A DNA stretch of 64,000 nucleotides, from positions 1,178,001 to 1,242,000 of the forward strand of contig NZ_CP155620.1 in assembly GCF_040008265.1 (NCBI RefSeq), in the 5' to 3' direction. The position numbers and the translations under genes are program-made. A model generated the notes under the pieces. That model saw nothing but the letters and a program-made list of their open reading frames with translations, did no database searches and was not told the origin of the DNA. How positions within the stretch are numbered: the stretch's first letter is position 1; each line of letters starts with the position of its first letter. This document shows positions 1 through 9,469 of the stretch, piece by piece. This DNA comes from Campylobacter sp. CCS1377. Its GTDB lineage: Bacteria; Campylobacterota; Campylobacteria; Campylobacterales; Campylobacteraceae.

Positions 1-3000
1 TCCAAAAGTATTGACAAATTCTATCAAACCATCACTTATAAGATCGCTTGTGCTTGCCTTGCTTGTGCTAAGTTCTATAGTGCCTTCTCCGGCTAAAGAA
101 CTGGTATTAAAAGTAATTTGCTTACCACCATCGATTTTTAAGGTGCTTCCATTATTTACAATAATATTAGCATTATTTGCTTTGAAAAGATTTGCCGCTT
201 TTAAATCAAGAGTTGAAGCTCCACTAATATCCAAATATCCCGTTAATTCAAAATTTCTCGCACTATCAAAAACAATATTTGAGTTAGTGGCTGTGATATT
301 TTCTAATTTAATGAGATTATCACTTAAAAATTTACCGCTTGTAATGTCCGTAAAAGTGATATTGCTAAGACTTAGCATTTTTGTACCCTTAAAGGTAAAA
401 TTATCAATACCGCTAAAATCAAAGCCATTTAAAGCCAGACTATCAGCTTCCAAATCAACATTACCTATATTAGCTGGATCATAACTTTCGCCCATTTGTG
501 CACCAAATTCTATGGTTTTAGCTTTAATGCTAAGATCTGCCATATCACCAAAAATATTTGAACTATCAAGCTTGATGTATTCAGCTTGAGTTAAAGTGCC
601 ACTACCACCATTTTCACTCCAAACACCAAATTTTACATTAGCATTTTTGCTATCTGGGCTCGACATAACGCCGCCATTAAAATTTGTATTTTGGTATTGT
701 TGATATTTTGCACTGAAAATATAATTTCCAGTATTACCAAAGGCAAATTCTACATTATCATACTTAGAGCCACCTTTTACCTCGATATGATTAGTCGCTA
801 GCCATTTTAAAGACTCATTAATCACATACCATCCACCATTAATAGAAATTTTATTCGAAGCATCGATATTAAAATGATTTACAGTGATTCCATGCATAGA
901 GTCATCAAAATTTACATCAGCGCCCTTGATTTCCAAAGTATCACTAGTCACCGCAAGCCCATTTGTTGCATTAAAAATTTTAGTATCAAAACTGAGTGTT
1001 TGAGAATCAGCCATAAGCGAAACATTATTTGTGGTGATATCATTTGTGGCTTTAAATGTTGCATTGCCTGCTAAAGTAAATTTAACATTTGTTAGCCCAA
1101 TAAAATCACTTGCGCTAATATTTGTCACAACACCTGAGCTTGTTTTGAATGTTTCATGCAATTTACTAAATTTATCAGCAGTAAAAACTATCTGCTTTCC
1201 ACTTAAATCAAAACTTCCCCCTTGCACATCAATAAGCGAATTGTTAGCTTTAAAAAGTCCGCTTGTATCTGTAGCTGTGATGCTAAATTTTCCACCTTTT
1301 GAAGTAAGATTTGCTGTATTTAAAAGCACTTGGGCAGCTTTGATTTCAAACTTATCATTATCACCATTTTGCAAAGCAGAATTAAAAGTGATATTGGAAT
1401 TTTCGATGAAAAGATTATTTGTTGCTTCTAGTGCTATGGTATTTTCTATAGTGAAATTACTTGAAGCTTGAATAAGTAATTTATCAAGCGCTTTTAAAGC
1501 CAAACTGTTTGCATTTATGCTTAAACCTTGCAAATCAACGATTTTAGCCTCTACCTCAAGACTTGAGCCACTAATTTGCGAATTTTTAACTACGATGATA
1601 CCTTTACCATCTTCTTGACTTGTAGTGTTAAGTTTTAGCGTGCTATCTTTTGTATCATTTTGGAATTTAGTGCTTTCTAGGGCGATTTTATTTACTGCGC
1701 TTAAATCAAAAGTGCTTGTTTGTAAGCTAAAATCTGCGTTATTAATTAAAATTTGATTTTTTGCTTTTAAATTTGCTGTGATATTTTCTAAAGTGAAGTT
1801 AATTTTATCTTGCGCTTTTGCACTTGCTTGTCCGATATTGATTTGATCTGCGATGATATCAAAAGCACCTTTACTATCTGTTGTGCCTGTTAAGGTAATA
1901 TCTCCTTTTATAAGCTCGACAAATTTTAAATTCTCGCCTTCGTTGCTATCTTTTATCGTTAAACTTTTTGCATTAATACTGCCTGAATTCATTTGTATAT
2001 AATTATCCGCAAGAAGTTTTAAAGCATTGGTAATGGTAAAAGTTATTCCGCTTAATACAATGTGATTATCGCCTTTTAAAGTCAAATCATTTGCACTCAA
2101 GCTTGAATTATCTATCTTTACGCCGCCTTTGCTTGCGTCGCTATCTTTGGCATTAAGAGTTATAGTATTGGCTTTTAAATCACTGCTATTTTCTATAGTA
2201 ATTTGACTTGCGCTAAGATCAATGTTGGTAGCATTTTCGCTATCGTTTTTTGCTAATTTTGCACCGCTTATTTTAATTTCTTTTAGTGTTTTACCCTCAT
2301 CTAAGCCTTTTAAAACAATGCTAGCGGAATTAATCTTACCACCTGTCATTTCTATGTAATTATTTGCAAGTAAATTTGCACTTGTTGTTGCACTTAGATT
2401 TGCATTATTTAAGATGATATCGTTTCTGGCTTTTAGGTTAAGTTCATTGGCGCTTAAATTTACGCCGTCACTTAAATTTAACTTTCCGCCTTTATTTGCC
2501 TCGCTTCCTTTTGTAGCTAAAAGTTCTAATTTGCCAGTAGCTATAATGCTTCCACCGTTGATATTAATCTGATCGGCTTCAAATTTAAAATTTTCTCCAC
2601 TTAAACTTAAAGCTGTAAGTTCGAGTAATTTATTTGTAATGAATTCTATATCACTTGAAGTGATACTTGCTCCATTTTCCCCACCGCTTACGCTTACAAG
2701 ATTTGCTCCATCAAGAGTGATTTTTTTCGCTTCTAAAGCGCCTTTTGTAATTTCTATGATATTATCCGCATCGGCTTTGATATTGCCACTCTTAGCTTTT
2801 AGACTTCCACCAGACATAAGAAAATCTTGAGTGCTGATGGCGATTGCGTCGTTTTCTCCATTTGCTATTAAATTTGCACCGCTTAATAAAATCGTGCCTT
2901 TGTTACCATTTTTTGAGGTTAAATTAATATTATTTGTGGCTGTAAAATTTCCACCTTGAAGATCGATTAAATTTTCACTTATAAGGCTTATGCTAGCACC

Positions 3001-6000
3001 TTTTAAAACAGGCATAGTTACGCCACTATCATCTTTTAGGCCCACTTGGACCAATTTTTTACCATCTAAACTTAAAGTCCCATCAGCTTGCAAGTCGCCT
3101 TTGATAATTTCAATTTTATTTTCTGCATCTAAAGTGATATTCTTGGCTTTGAAAATGGAATTTGAGTGAGTGGTTTTAATATCCGCGCCTTTGATGATAA
3201 TATCGCCTTTAGTATTATTTTCTTTGGCTTCTAAAGTAGCGTTTTTGATACTAATCACAGCCGAAGTTGCACCATTAAACGCATTATAAGCTTCACCTGT
3301 TTTGTCATTGATCTTGATATTTTTAGCCACAAAATTTAGTTTGGCATCTTCGCTTCCAAGTTCTATCAAATTTGTAGCTAGCAAATACGCATCGCCGCTT
3401 ACATTGATATTTCCACTGCTTGCAAGAATTCTTTTAGCTAAAAGCTCTAAAGCACCGCCATTTATAGTCGCGCCATTTATATTGATCTCATCGGCGTTTA
3501 TCTTAGTATCCACAGAACTTAGAGTGCCGCCATTTAGATCGATCACAAAGCCAACTTCAGCTTCATCATTTGCTTTACTTGAGCTTTTTTTACCTAAATT
3601 TAAGCTTCCGCCTGTGCTAGTGATACTTGTTTGACTATTCGCATCTTGTGAAATGATAATGCTATTTTGCGCTTTAAAGTCAATATTGCCACTTGCACTT
3701 AAATTTGCATTTTTAAAGTCGATTTTCCCAGCATTTACACCAAAAGTCTTCGCTTTTAGTAAACCGCCGCTCACTGCAAAAAGTCCATTAGTATCCAAAG
3801 TGATATTTGAATTTTCATCGCCTAAATTTCCACTAATGGCAATTTTATTAGTGCCTTTTAAGATCAAAGTCTCGGCTTTAATCTCGCCTTGCCCTGAAAT
3901 TGCAAGCAAATTTAAAGCATTCGCATCAAGTTCTTTAGCAGATAAATTTGCACCCTCAAATTTAATATCCATCGCTTCAAGATCGATTTTGCCATTATCA
4001 TTTGCTGCAATGCTTCCGCTTTTTAGATCAATCACACCCCTTGTGTTATCATCATTAAGGGCTTTTAGAGTAATATTTGTGCCTTTTAAAGTGCTGTTTT
4101 TAAGTTCGATTAGATTTTTAGAAAGTAATTGCAAAGTCGTTGTGGTATCACTTCCTATCGTGGTTTTTTCTCCATCAATGCTTATAACTTCTTCTGCATC
4201 CAAAGTAATGCTTGTGCCGCTTAAATTCGCATTATTGATAAAAAGTTGCTTAGCATCTGCTTTTAACTCGCTTGCTTTTAGGCTAAGAGTTTCATTTGAA
4301 CCAAAATCGATTCTATCGCCTATAAAATCAAGCTTTGAAGCGGCTTTGATATTACCACTTTTAATGTTTAGATAATGGGCATTAAATTTAACATTTGCGA
4401 TATTTTCATCTTTAAAATTAATATTATTAACTTCGATTACAGAATCTTGCGAATTTTCTGCATTTGATTTAAATTCTAAATTCTGATTGCCCCCCCCCGT
4501 GGCACTAAAACTCGCATTATCAATTTTAGTTTGATTTGCGCTAAAAATGTAAGATCCATCGCTTCCGAGTGTAAAATTACTACCATTTAAATGAATGTAA
4601 TTTGTTGCGCTAAAATTTAAACCACTTGAAATATCAAAATTTGCATTATTAGCGATGATTTTATCTGTGGCATTAAGGGTTGCATTTTTTGTTTTTATGG
4701 TATTTTGTGCTGTGTTGTCATTAGAAATTTTGATTTGATTTGCTGTTAAAGTTAAATTTGCTAGATTGTCTAATTTTGAATTTTCTAAAATCAAAACGCC
4801 GTTTTCAGCAGTTTTAGCCATAAATTCACTATTATTTCCACCACTAAAACTCGAATTTGAAAACGAAAGCTGGCTATTTGCTTCAAGGTTTAAAGTAGCC
4901 TTTGTTGAAACTGTGATTTGCGTATCATCTAAAGCAAGTTTATCGCTGGCTTTAATATTTGCCGTAGTTTCATCGCCTGTAAGTTTGATGGTGGAATTTT
5001 GATTTTCATGCTTGCCAAATCTAATTTCATTTGCATTTAAATCCAAAGAACTTGCGCTTTCTAAATTTGAACCTATAACGCGAATTAGACTACTATCTCC
5101 ACTAGCATTTAATGTTAAGGCGCTTGCTTTAAGTGTTGCATTTTCAAGCTCGATATAATTTGCGTTTAAAAGACTTAAATTTGTAGCGTTTAAAGTAGTA
5201 CTAAGCAAAGAAATATTTTGACTTGCATCAAGACTTAAGGTGCCTTTTATATCAAAATTTCCCTTATTATCGCCAATGATATTTGTGGCTTTTAAGTTTG
5301 TATCGCCTGCACTAAATGTGCCGTTAAGATTGATTTGCTCGGCATTAGCATTTACTTTTGCAAAATTATCGCCGTTTTTAACTGTGCTATTGCCAAGATG
5401 GATGAGTTTGGAGTTTAAATCCATACTTATGGTATCAAAATTTGCACCATTGATTCGAATCTGTCCGTTTAAGGTTTCATTATAGTTGGTATTTAATTTT
5501 ACTGTGTTTGCTTTGATATTGCCAGAGTTTAATTCTATAGAATTTGCAAAGAGTTCAAATTTTTCTTTGCTTGTGATATTTGGGCTTTTTTGCTCTTCGC
5601 TTTTCAATACGATTTTATTGCCCACAAGTTGAAGGTTACTAACATTTAAAATCGCATCACCTTGTATAGTGATAGTGCCTTTTTGAGCCGGAGAAAAAAC
5701 CGGAGAGAATTTACCACTTGTTGCAAATTCTTTGATTTGTGCTTCATTCATCGCTCCAGTTGAAATACCAAATTTCCCCGTATTAATCACTGCACCATTG
5801 CCAATAATTGTTCCATTTGGATTAACTAAGAAAATATCATGACCATTTCCGTTTAATTGACCATAAATCTGAGATGCGTTTTTGCTATAGTCAAGATTTA
5901 AGAATTTGTGGTGTCCTTGTCCACTAAAATTAACGCTTTCATCTTTGCCAATGTTAAAACCACCACCCCAATTGATGACATGATTTTGATCCTTGCCGTT

Positions 6001-6156
6001 ACCGTGGATATTCATATTTCCACCGCCACTAGTGATGCTTCCACCACCTTGAACGAATTTTCCACCTGATGGTAAAGCGAGTGCTTGACTGTAAAGCATA
6101 GAGCTTGCTACAAAGCTAAGTATAAGATGTCTTTTTAAATTTAGTTTTTTTGGCAT
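1..6156 (-). CDS. Filamentous-haemagglutinin-like TPS adhesin (3' end outside window)
   Basis: This is one open frame of 2052 codons running off the left edge. The start is the ATG at 6156-6154 behind GGAGGA (6161-6166). Residues 1-28 form a basic-hydrophobic signal peptide ending ALALP. Residues about 30-150 are a haemagglutination-activity (TPS) domain with the diagnostic NPNG motif at 112-115. The rest is a long array of degenerate beta-helix units rich in short phrases such as LNAKEINI and IELKNS. By family it should be exported through an outer-membrane TpsB (ShlB/FhaC-type) pore, which is not in the window. Codons 553-556 lie on a G9 tract, in the ON phase. Spot checks showed no internal stop. 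Ligand and C-terminus are unknown. Confidence 0.9.
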   Translation of the reverse strand, partial: MPKKLNLKRHLILSFVASSMLYSQALALPSGGKFVQGGGSITSGGGNMNIHGNGKDQNHVINWGGGFNIGKDESVNFSGQGHHKFLNLDYSKNASQIYGQLNGNGHDIFLVNPNGTIIGNGAVINTGKFGISTGAMNEAQIKEFATSGKFSPVFSPAQKGTITIQGDAILNVSNLQLVGNKIVLKSEEQKSPNITSKEKFELFANSIELNSGNIKANTVKLNTNYNETLNGQIRINGANFDTISMDLNSKLIHLGNSTVKNGDNFAKVNANAEQINLNGTFSAGDTNLKATNIIGDNKGNFDIKGTLSLDASQNISLLSTTLNATNLSLLNANYIELENATLKASALTLNASGDSSLIRVIGSNLESASSLDLNANEIRFGKHENQNSTIKLTGDETTANIKASDKLALDDTQITVSTKATLNLEANSQLSFSNSSFSGGNNSEFMAKTAENGVLILENSKLDNLANLTLTANQIKISNDNTAQNTIKTKNATLNATDKIIANNANFDISSGLNFSATNYIHLNGSNFTLGSDGSYIFSANQTKIDNASFSATGGGNQNLEFKSNAENSQDSVIEVNNINFKDENIANVKFNAHYLNIKSGNIKAASKLDFIGDRIDFGSNETLSLKASELKADAKQLFINNANLSGTSITLDAEEVISIDGEKTTIGSDTTTTLQLLSKNLIELKNSTLKGTNITLKALNDDNTRGVIDLKSGSIAANDNGKIDLEAMDIKFEGANLSAKELDANALNLLAISGQGEIKAETLILKGTNKIAISGNLGDENSNITLDTNGLFAVSGGLLKAKTFGVNAGKIDFKNANLSASGNIDFKAQNSIIISQDANSQTSITSTGGSLNLGKKSSSKANDEAEVGFVIDLNGGTLSSVDTKINADEININGATINGGALELLAKRILASSGNINVSGDAYLLATNLIELGSEDAKLNFVAKNIKINDKTGEAYNAFNGATSAVISIKNATLEAKENNTKGDIIIKGADIKTTHSNSIFKAKNITLDAENKIEIIKGDLQADGTLSLDGKKLVQVGLKDDSGVTMPVLKGASISLISENLIDLQGGNFTATNNINLTSKNGNKGTILLSGANLIANGENDAIAISTQDFLMSGGSLKAKSGNIKADADNIIEITKGALEAKKITLDGANLVSVSGGENGASITSSDIEFITNKLLELTALSLSGENFKFEADQININGGSIIATGKLELLATKGSEANKGGKLNLSDGVNLSANELNLKARNDIILNNANLSATTSANLLANNYIEMTGGKINSASIVLKGLDEGKTLKEIKISGAKLAKNDSENATNIDLSASQITIENSSDLKANTITLNAKDSDASKGGVKIDNSSLSANDLTLKGDNHIVLSGITFTITNALKLLADNYIQMNSGSINAKSLTIKDSNEGENLKFVELIKGDITLTGTTDSKGAFDIIADQINIGQASAKAQDKINFTLENITANLKAKNQILINNADFSLQTSTFDLSAVNKIALESTKFQNDTKDSTLKLNTTSQEDGKGIIVVKNSQISGSSLEVEAKIVDLQGLSINANSLALKALDKLLIQASSNFTIENTIALEATNNLFIENSNITFNSALQNGDNDKFEIKAAQVLLNTANLTSKGGKFSITATDTSGLFKANNSLIDVQGGSFDLSGKQIVFTADKFSKLHETFKTSSGVVTNISASDFIGLTNVKFTLAGNATFKATNDITTNNVSLMADSQTLSFDTKIFNATNGLAVTSDTLEIKGADVNFDDSMHGITVNHFNIDASNKISINGGWYVINESLKWLATNHIEVKGGSKYDNVEFAFGNTGNYIFSAKYQQYQNTNFNGGVMSSPDSKNANVKFGVWSENGGSGTLTQAEYIKLDSSNIFGDMADLSIKAKTIEFGAQMGESYDPANIGNVDLEADSLALNGFDFSGIDNFTFKGTKMLSLSNITFTDITSGKFLSDNLIKLENITATNSNIVFDSARNFELTGYLDISGASTLDLKAANLFKANNANIIVNNGSTLKIDGGKQITFNTSSLAGEGTIELSTSKASTSDLISDGLIEFVNTFG
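4490..4498 (-). repeat. G9 tract inside the adhesin gene (phase-variable)
   Basis: Nine G on the coding strand encode Thr-Gly-Gly-Gly at residues 553-556. The present length keeps the frame open. The neighbouring frame read at this point meets a TAA within about ten codons, so a one-base slip should truncate the adhesin to roughly 560 residues. Confidence 0.85.
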
Positions 6157-6201
6157 AAAATCCTCCAAATAAAAATTAAATATTTACATTAACATTAATA
6201 T

Positions 6202-6211
6202 GGGGGGGGGG
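6202..6211 (+). repeat. G10 tract upstream of the adhesin start
   Basis: A run of ten G (C10 on the adhesin strand) lies about 46 bases upstream of the adhesin ATG, within the AT-rich 310-base divergent gap to the MBL-fold gene. It sits in the leader or promoter, so length changes could alter promoter spacing or mRNA folding. The remaining gap is AT-rich and I see no other clear signal in it. Confidence 0.8.
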
Positions 6212-6466
6212 TATTGCTTATATGCCCCTATACTAAAGCATTTTTATAGAATATAAAGATAATTTTATCATTTTAAATATTAAATTAATATAAATAGTTA
6301 ATTAATGAGTTTAACTATTTAAATAAATTTTTAATTTTAATTTATTTTATTTAAAAATTATTATTTTAATTTAATAAAAATTATTATTTATGATTTGAAG
6401 TAGAAATCAAGATTTTTTTAATAAAATATATCTATTATTATAAAAATTATATTTTTAGGACTATTA

Positions 6467-7477
6467 ATGAATTTTAAATCATTCGATCTTTCTAGCAATG
6501 AACGCCCAAAAGCCAAAAAAATACAAGGTAAAAAATACGAAATATTTCTTAATGAAAACAAGCTTTCTCATAATTTTAAAGTGTCTTTTAAAGAAGTTTT
6601 AAAGTATTATTATCTTTATCCAAAAGATGCTATTGTTACTTTTAAACTTCCTTTTTTAAAACCAAATTTAAGTCATTTTCATACTCCACACATCACTTGG
6701 CTTGGACACTCATCGCTTTTTGTGAGTTATAAAAAATACAAAATTTTAATCGATCCTGTCTTTAATACCCATGCTTCGCCTTTTTCTTTTATCAACAAGG
6801 CTTTTAAAAATGCACCGCTTTTTTGCGCAAATGATTTTGATGAAATTTTCGCTGTAATTATCACGCATTCGCATTTTGATCATTTAGATGAAAAAAGCGT
6901 AAAAGCCCTAAAAGAAAAAGCACAATTTTTCATCACACCTTTAAAAGTGGGAAATTATCTAAAAAGCTATGGAGTGAGTGAGAAAAAAATCATCGAGCTT
7001 GATTGGTGGAGTGGGATAGAGTTTAATGATATAAAAATCACCGCAACACCCGCACAGCACAACTCAAGTAGAGGTGATGGCAAAAACAAAAGCCTTTGGG
7101 CTTCTTTTGTGATAGAATTTTTAAGCGTAAATAAAAAAGTATTTTTTAGTGGGGACGGAGGATATTTTACGCATTTTGAAAAAATTGGCACCTTTTTTGG
7201 TGATTTTGATTTAGTCTGCCTTGAAAGCGGACAATTTAATACTGCTTGGCCATATTCTCATTCTTTTCCTGAGCAAATTTTAAAAGAAGCTAAAGATCTT
7301 AATGCAAAAGCTTTAATGCCTATACATTGGGGGAGATTTCTAGCAGGAACTCACGCGTGGAATGAAGTTGTAAAATTTCTTTATGAAAACCTAAATTTAC
7401 CACTTATCACGCCAAAAATGGGTGAAGCTTATGAAATAGGAAGTGAGTTTGAGCAAGATTTTTGGTGGAGAAGTTAA
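6467..7477 (+). CDS. MBL-fold metallohydrolase (UlaG / NAPE-PLD-like)
   Basis: The 336-residue protein has the metallo-beta-lactamase fold signature: TWLGHSS near 78, the metal motif HSHFDHLD at 134-141, AQHNSSRGDGKNKSLW further on, SGDGGYF, and MPIHWGRF near the end. This pattern matches the Lactamase_B_2 branch (UlaG-like lactonases, NAPE-phospholipase D relatives), which binds two metals. There is no signal peptide, so it is probably cytoplasmic. It stands alone, divergent from the adhesin gene. The substrate cannot be inferred. Confidence 0.85.
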   Translation: MNFKSFDLSSNERPKAKKIQGKKYEIFLNENKLSHNFKVSFKEVLKYYYLYPKDAIVTFKLPFLKPNLSHFHTPHITWLGHSSLFVSYKKYKILIDPVFNTHASPFSFINKAFKNAPLFCANDFDEIFAVIITHSHFDHLDEKSVKALKEKAQFFITPLKVGNYLKSYGVSEKKIIELDWWSGIEFNDIKITATPAQHNSSRGDGKNKSLWASFVIEFLSVNKKVFFSGDGGYFTHFEKIGTFFGDFDLVCLESGQFNTAWPYSHSFPEQILKEAKDLNAKALMPIHWGRFLAGTHAWNEVVKFLYENLNLPLITPKMGEAYEIGSEFEQDFWWRS

Positions 7478-7512
7478 AATAGGCAAAAAACTTAAAAAGA
7501 ATTTTCGCAAAA

Positions 7513-8284
7513 TTAGAGCAGGCGATACCTTGAGTGATTTTTACTCTTAAAGCTCACATATATAAGATAAATTTGATTTTCTAAATTAAAAGCTTCTATG
7601 TAGTAAGTATAATCCATAGAATATCGGTAGTATTTGTAAGTTATTTTCATACTTATTCTATCTGCGTTGCTTATTTTATTTTTTGTTAAAGAGCTAAGAT
7701 TGGCTTTAATTTCTCCAAGAGGAATATCTTTTATCATTTCTTCTATGCTAGTGTTTTTTTGCTTTTTTGGGTAGTTTTATGCTATCAAACTCAAAATTTC
7801 CTAAATTTGATTTTATCTTTTAAATAAGACGAAATTTTCTATCTATATCTGTTAGATTATAACAATTTTCATCAAAAAACAAGCGGTATAAAGAGCTTGT
7901 TGGTATTTTTATCAAATACATATATTTTCACGCTTTCTTTATCACCTTTAGTAGTAATCAAATCGGAAATGTTAATGGTTTTTGTGTTTTCGCTGATTTT
8001 AAAATTTATAGCTAAAAGCTTAAAATCGATTTGTTTTTCACGAACTTTTTTAATGTTAAAGACAATATGATGATATGGGTCTCTACCTTTTTTTGCAAGC
8101 ACTCTTCATCACTCTTGCAAAGCAATACTTTATAATAATGTTTATCTAAATTTAGCCTTTTGCTCAAACAATTTTTATAAAAATCAAATTGTTCTTGCAT
8201 ATTTTCTTGCGAATGTGCTTTTAACTCTTTATCGCAAGTAAAATCTTTTGCATTTAAATTTAAAAATATAAAAAATATTAACAC
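7513..8284 (-). pseudogene. Decayed secreted protein, several frameshifts
   Basis: Three consecutive minus-strand fragments in different frames read as one former protein. 8284-8012 begins with a hydrophobic leader (LIFFIFLNLNAKDF) and carries cysteines. 8102-7872 continues after a shift near 8100. 7737-7513 supplies the C-terminus, with a further shift near 7880 and an in-frame stop near 7820. The intact product would have been an exported protein of about 250 residues of unknown family. The first usable start is only a GTG at 8284. An ATG upstream is followed at once by a stop. Confidence 0.6.
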
Positions 8285-8306
8285 AAGTCTATATATTTAT
8301 TTTTCC

Positions 8307-8339
8307 ATTTTGATAAAATTTAGCCTATTTTATCAAAAT
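8307..8339. promoter_or_regulatory. 13-bp perfect inverted repeat ahead of the cupin gene
   Basis: The arms ATTTTGATAAAAT and ATTTTATCAAAAT flank the 7-base loop TTAGCCT. The right arm ends just before the cupin Shine-Dalgarno (AAAGGGAAG, from about 8340). It also lies 23 bases from the start of the divergent decayed gene. It could be an operator or an mRNA hairpin; no poly-T follows on either side that would suggest a terminator. Confidence 0.5.
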
Positions 8340-8351
8340 TAAAGGGAAGAA

Positions 8352-8693
8352 ATGAAAATTACAAATTGGAGCAAGGCTGAATTTAGTCCAAATGAAGTTA
8401 AAATCAATGTTTTAATCGATAATGAGAGTGGTAAAGAAATCCAAATTTTACTTGCCAAAGGAAGTATAATGAAAGAGCATAAGGCCCCATTTTCTATCCA
8501 TGTGCAAGTTTTAAGCGGAAAAATTATTTTCGAAGTAGAGAATCAAAAACTAGAATTAAATACACTAGATATGATAAGTCTAAATGCTAATGTGCCTCAT
8601 TCTTTAAGTGCTTTAGAAGATTCTATAATAAGACTTAGCTTAAACAAATTTGATAAATTTCAAAGAGTGAGTGCGGTGCTTAAAAAACCTTAA
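8352..8693 (+). CDS. Small single-domain cupin protein
   Basis: The protein has 113 residues and one conserved beta-barrel. EHKAPFSIHVQVLSGKIIFEVE matches cupin motif 1 and the LNANVPHSL stretch matches motif 2. His in HKAPF, His in SIHV and His in VPHSL could bind a metal. There is no fused domain and no signal peptide. Small stand-alone cupins of this kind are often sensors or dioxygenase-like enzymes, but the role here is unknown. The strong RBS and the adjacent inverted repeat suggest regulated expression. Confidence 0.75.
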   Translation: MKITNWSKAEFSPNEVKINVLIDNESGKEIQILLAKGSIMKEHKAPFSIHVQVLSGKIIFEVENQKLELNTLDMISLNANVPHSLSALEDSIIRLSLNKFDKFQRVSAVLKKP

Positions 8694-8736
8694 TTTTTTG
8701 ATATAATCTTGCTTTTTATTTTTAAAAGGAGTATAA

Positions 8737-9444
8737 ATGGATGAAAAATTAACAATGTATTCAAACATCAAAAAGGTAAAACAAAAGGTTGCAATTTTTT
8801 ATGTCTCAAGTGTTTTATCGGGCACGCCTTATCTTGGCTTTATCTTTGCTATAGGTGCTATGGTGGCACAATTTATGTTTTGTTATGATTTAAGTAAACT
8901 TTCACAAAGCAAAAGTTTGTTTAGAAATGCCCTTGTTGTTCTTGCTTGTAATGCTTTTTTAAGCTTACTTGGAATTGTTTTTACTTTAACTTTTGATGCT
9001 GAAAGTTTTGATACTGATTTTGAAAGAATCATCTTCAATCTTGATCTTTCGATGCTGATTTTTTATATAATGTTTGCTTTAATTTTACTGTTAATGGCTA
9101 CTATTTTTTTGTATTTTGTTTATAAAAAGTTAAGTTTTATTACTAATCAAAAATTTTTATTTTTGGGTTATATATTAAGCGTTTTAGGTTTTGGTTTGAT
9201 GACAATATCTGTGTTTGTATTTTTAGCTACATACATATACAATAATGAAAGTATTGCATTTTTATCTTTATTTATTTTTATCGCGTTGATTGGTGTTATT
9301 ATTGGCATAGTGGGACTTATCTTACAAATCATTGGCTGGGTAAATTTTAAAGATTTAAGAAATTCACAAAACGGGGAGTGGATTTTTAAATACGAATGGT
9401 TTTTTATGGATAACAAAAAGCTAAGTGAAAATGAAAAAGCATAA
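8737..9444 (+). CDS. Multi-pass inner-membrane protein, unknown function
   Basis: The protein has 235 residues with about five hydrophobic segments (near 20-45, 60-90, 105-135, 145-175 and 185-210) separated by short polar turns. The C-terminal tail contains WIFKYEWFF. The start follows AAAGGAG at good spacing, 43 bases after the cupin gene, so the two may be co-transcribed. The layout is reminiscent of DUF996-type membrane proteins, but I cannot name a family with confidence. Confidence 0.65.
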   Translation: MDEKLTMYSNIKKVKQKVAIFYVSSVLSGTPYLGFIFAIGAMVAQFMFCYDLSKLSQSKSLFRNALVVLACNAFLSLLGIVFTLTFDAESFDTDFERIIFNLDLSMLIFYIMFALILLLMATIFLYFVYKKLSFITNQKFLFLGYILSVLGFGLMTISVFVFLATYIYNNESIAFLSLFIFIALIGVIIGIVGLILQIIGWVNFKDLRNSQNGEWIFKYEWFFMDNKKLSENEKA

Positions 9445-9460
9445 AAATTTATGCTTTTTT
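9434..9460. terminator. Bidirectional intrinsic terminator
   Basis: The stem AAAAGCATAAA / TTTATGCTTTT is followed by T6 on the plus strand and flanked by an A run that serves the minus strand. It lies between the convergent membrane-protein and PepE-like genes and overlaps the stop codon of the former. Confidence 0.75.
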
Positions 9461-9469
9461 CGAGTCATT

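Noticed and set aside
11-6145. Many plus-strand open frames of 60-240 codons rich in Leu/Ser/Phe
   Set aside because: They all lie opposite the adhesin gene, share one phase relative to it and have no RBS; they are shadows of its repetitive coding strand.
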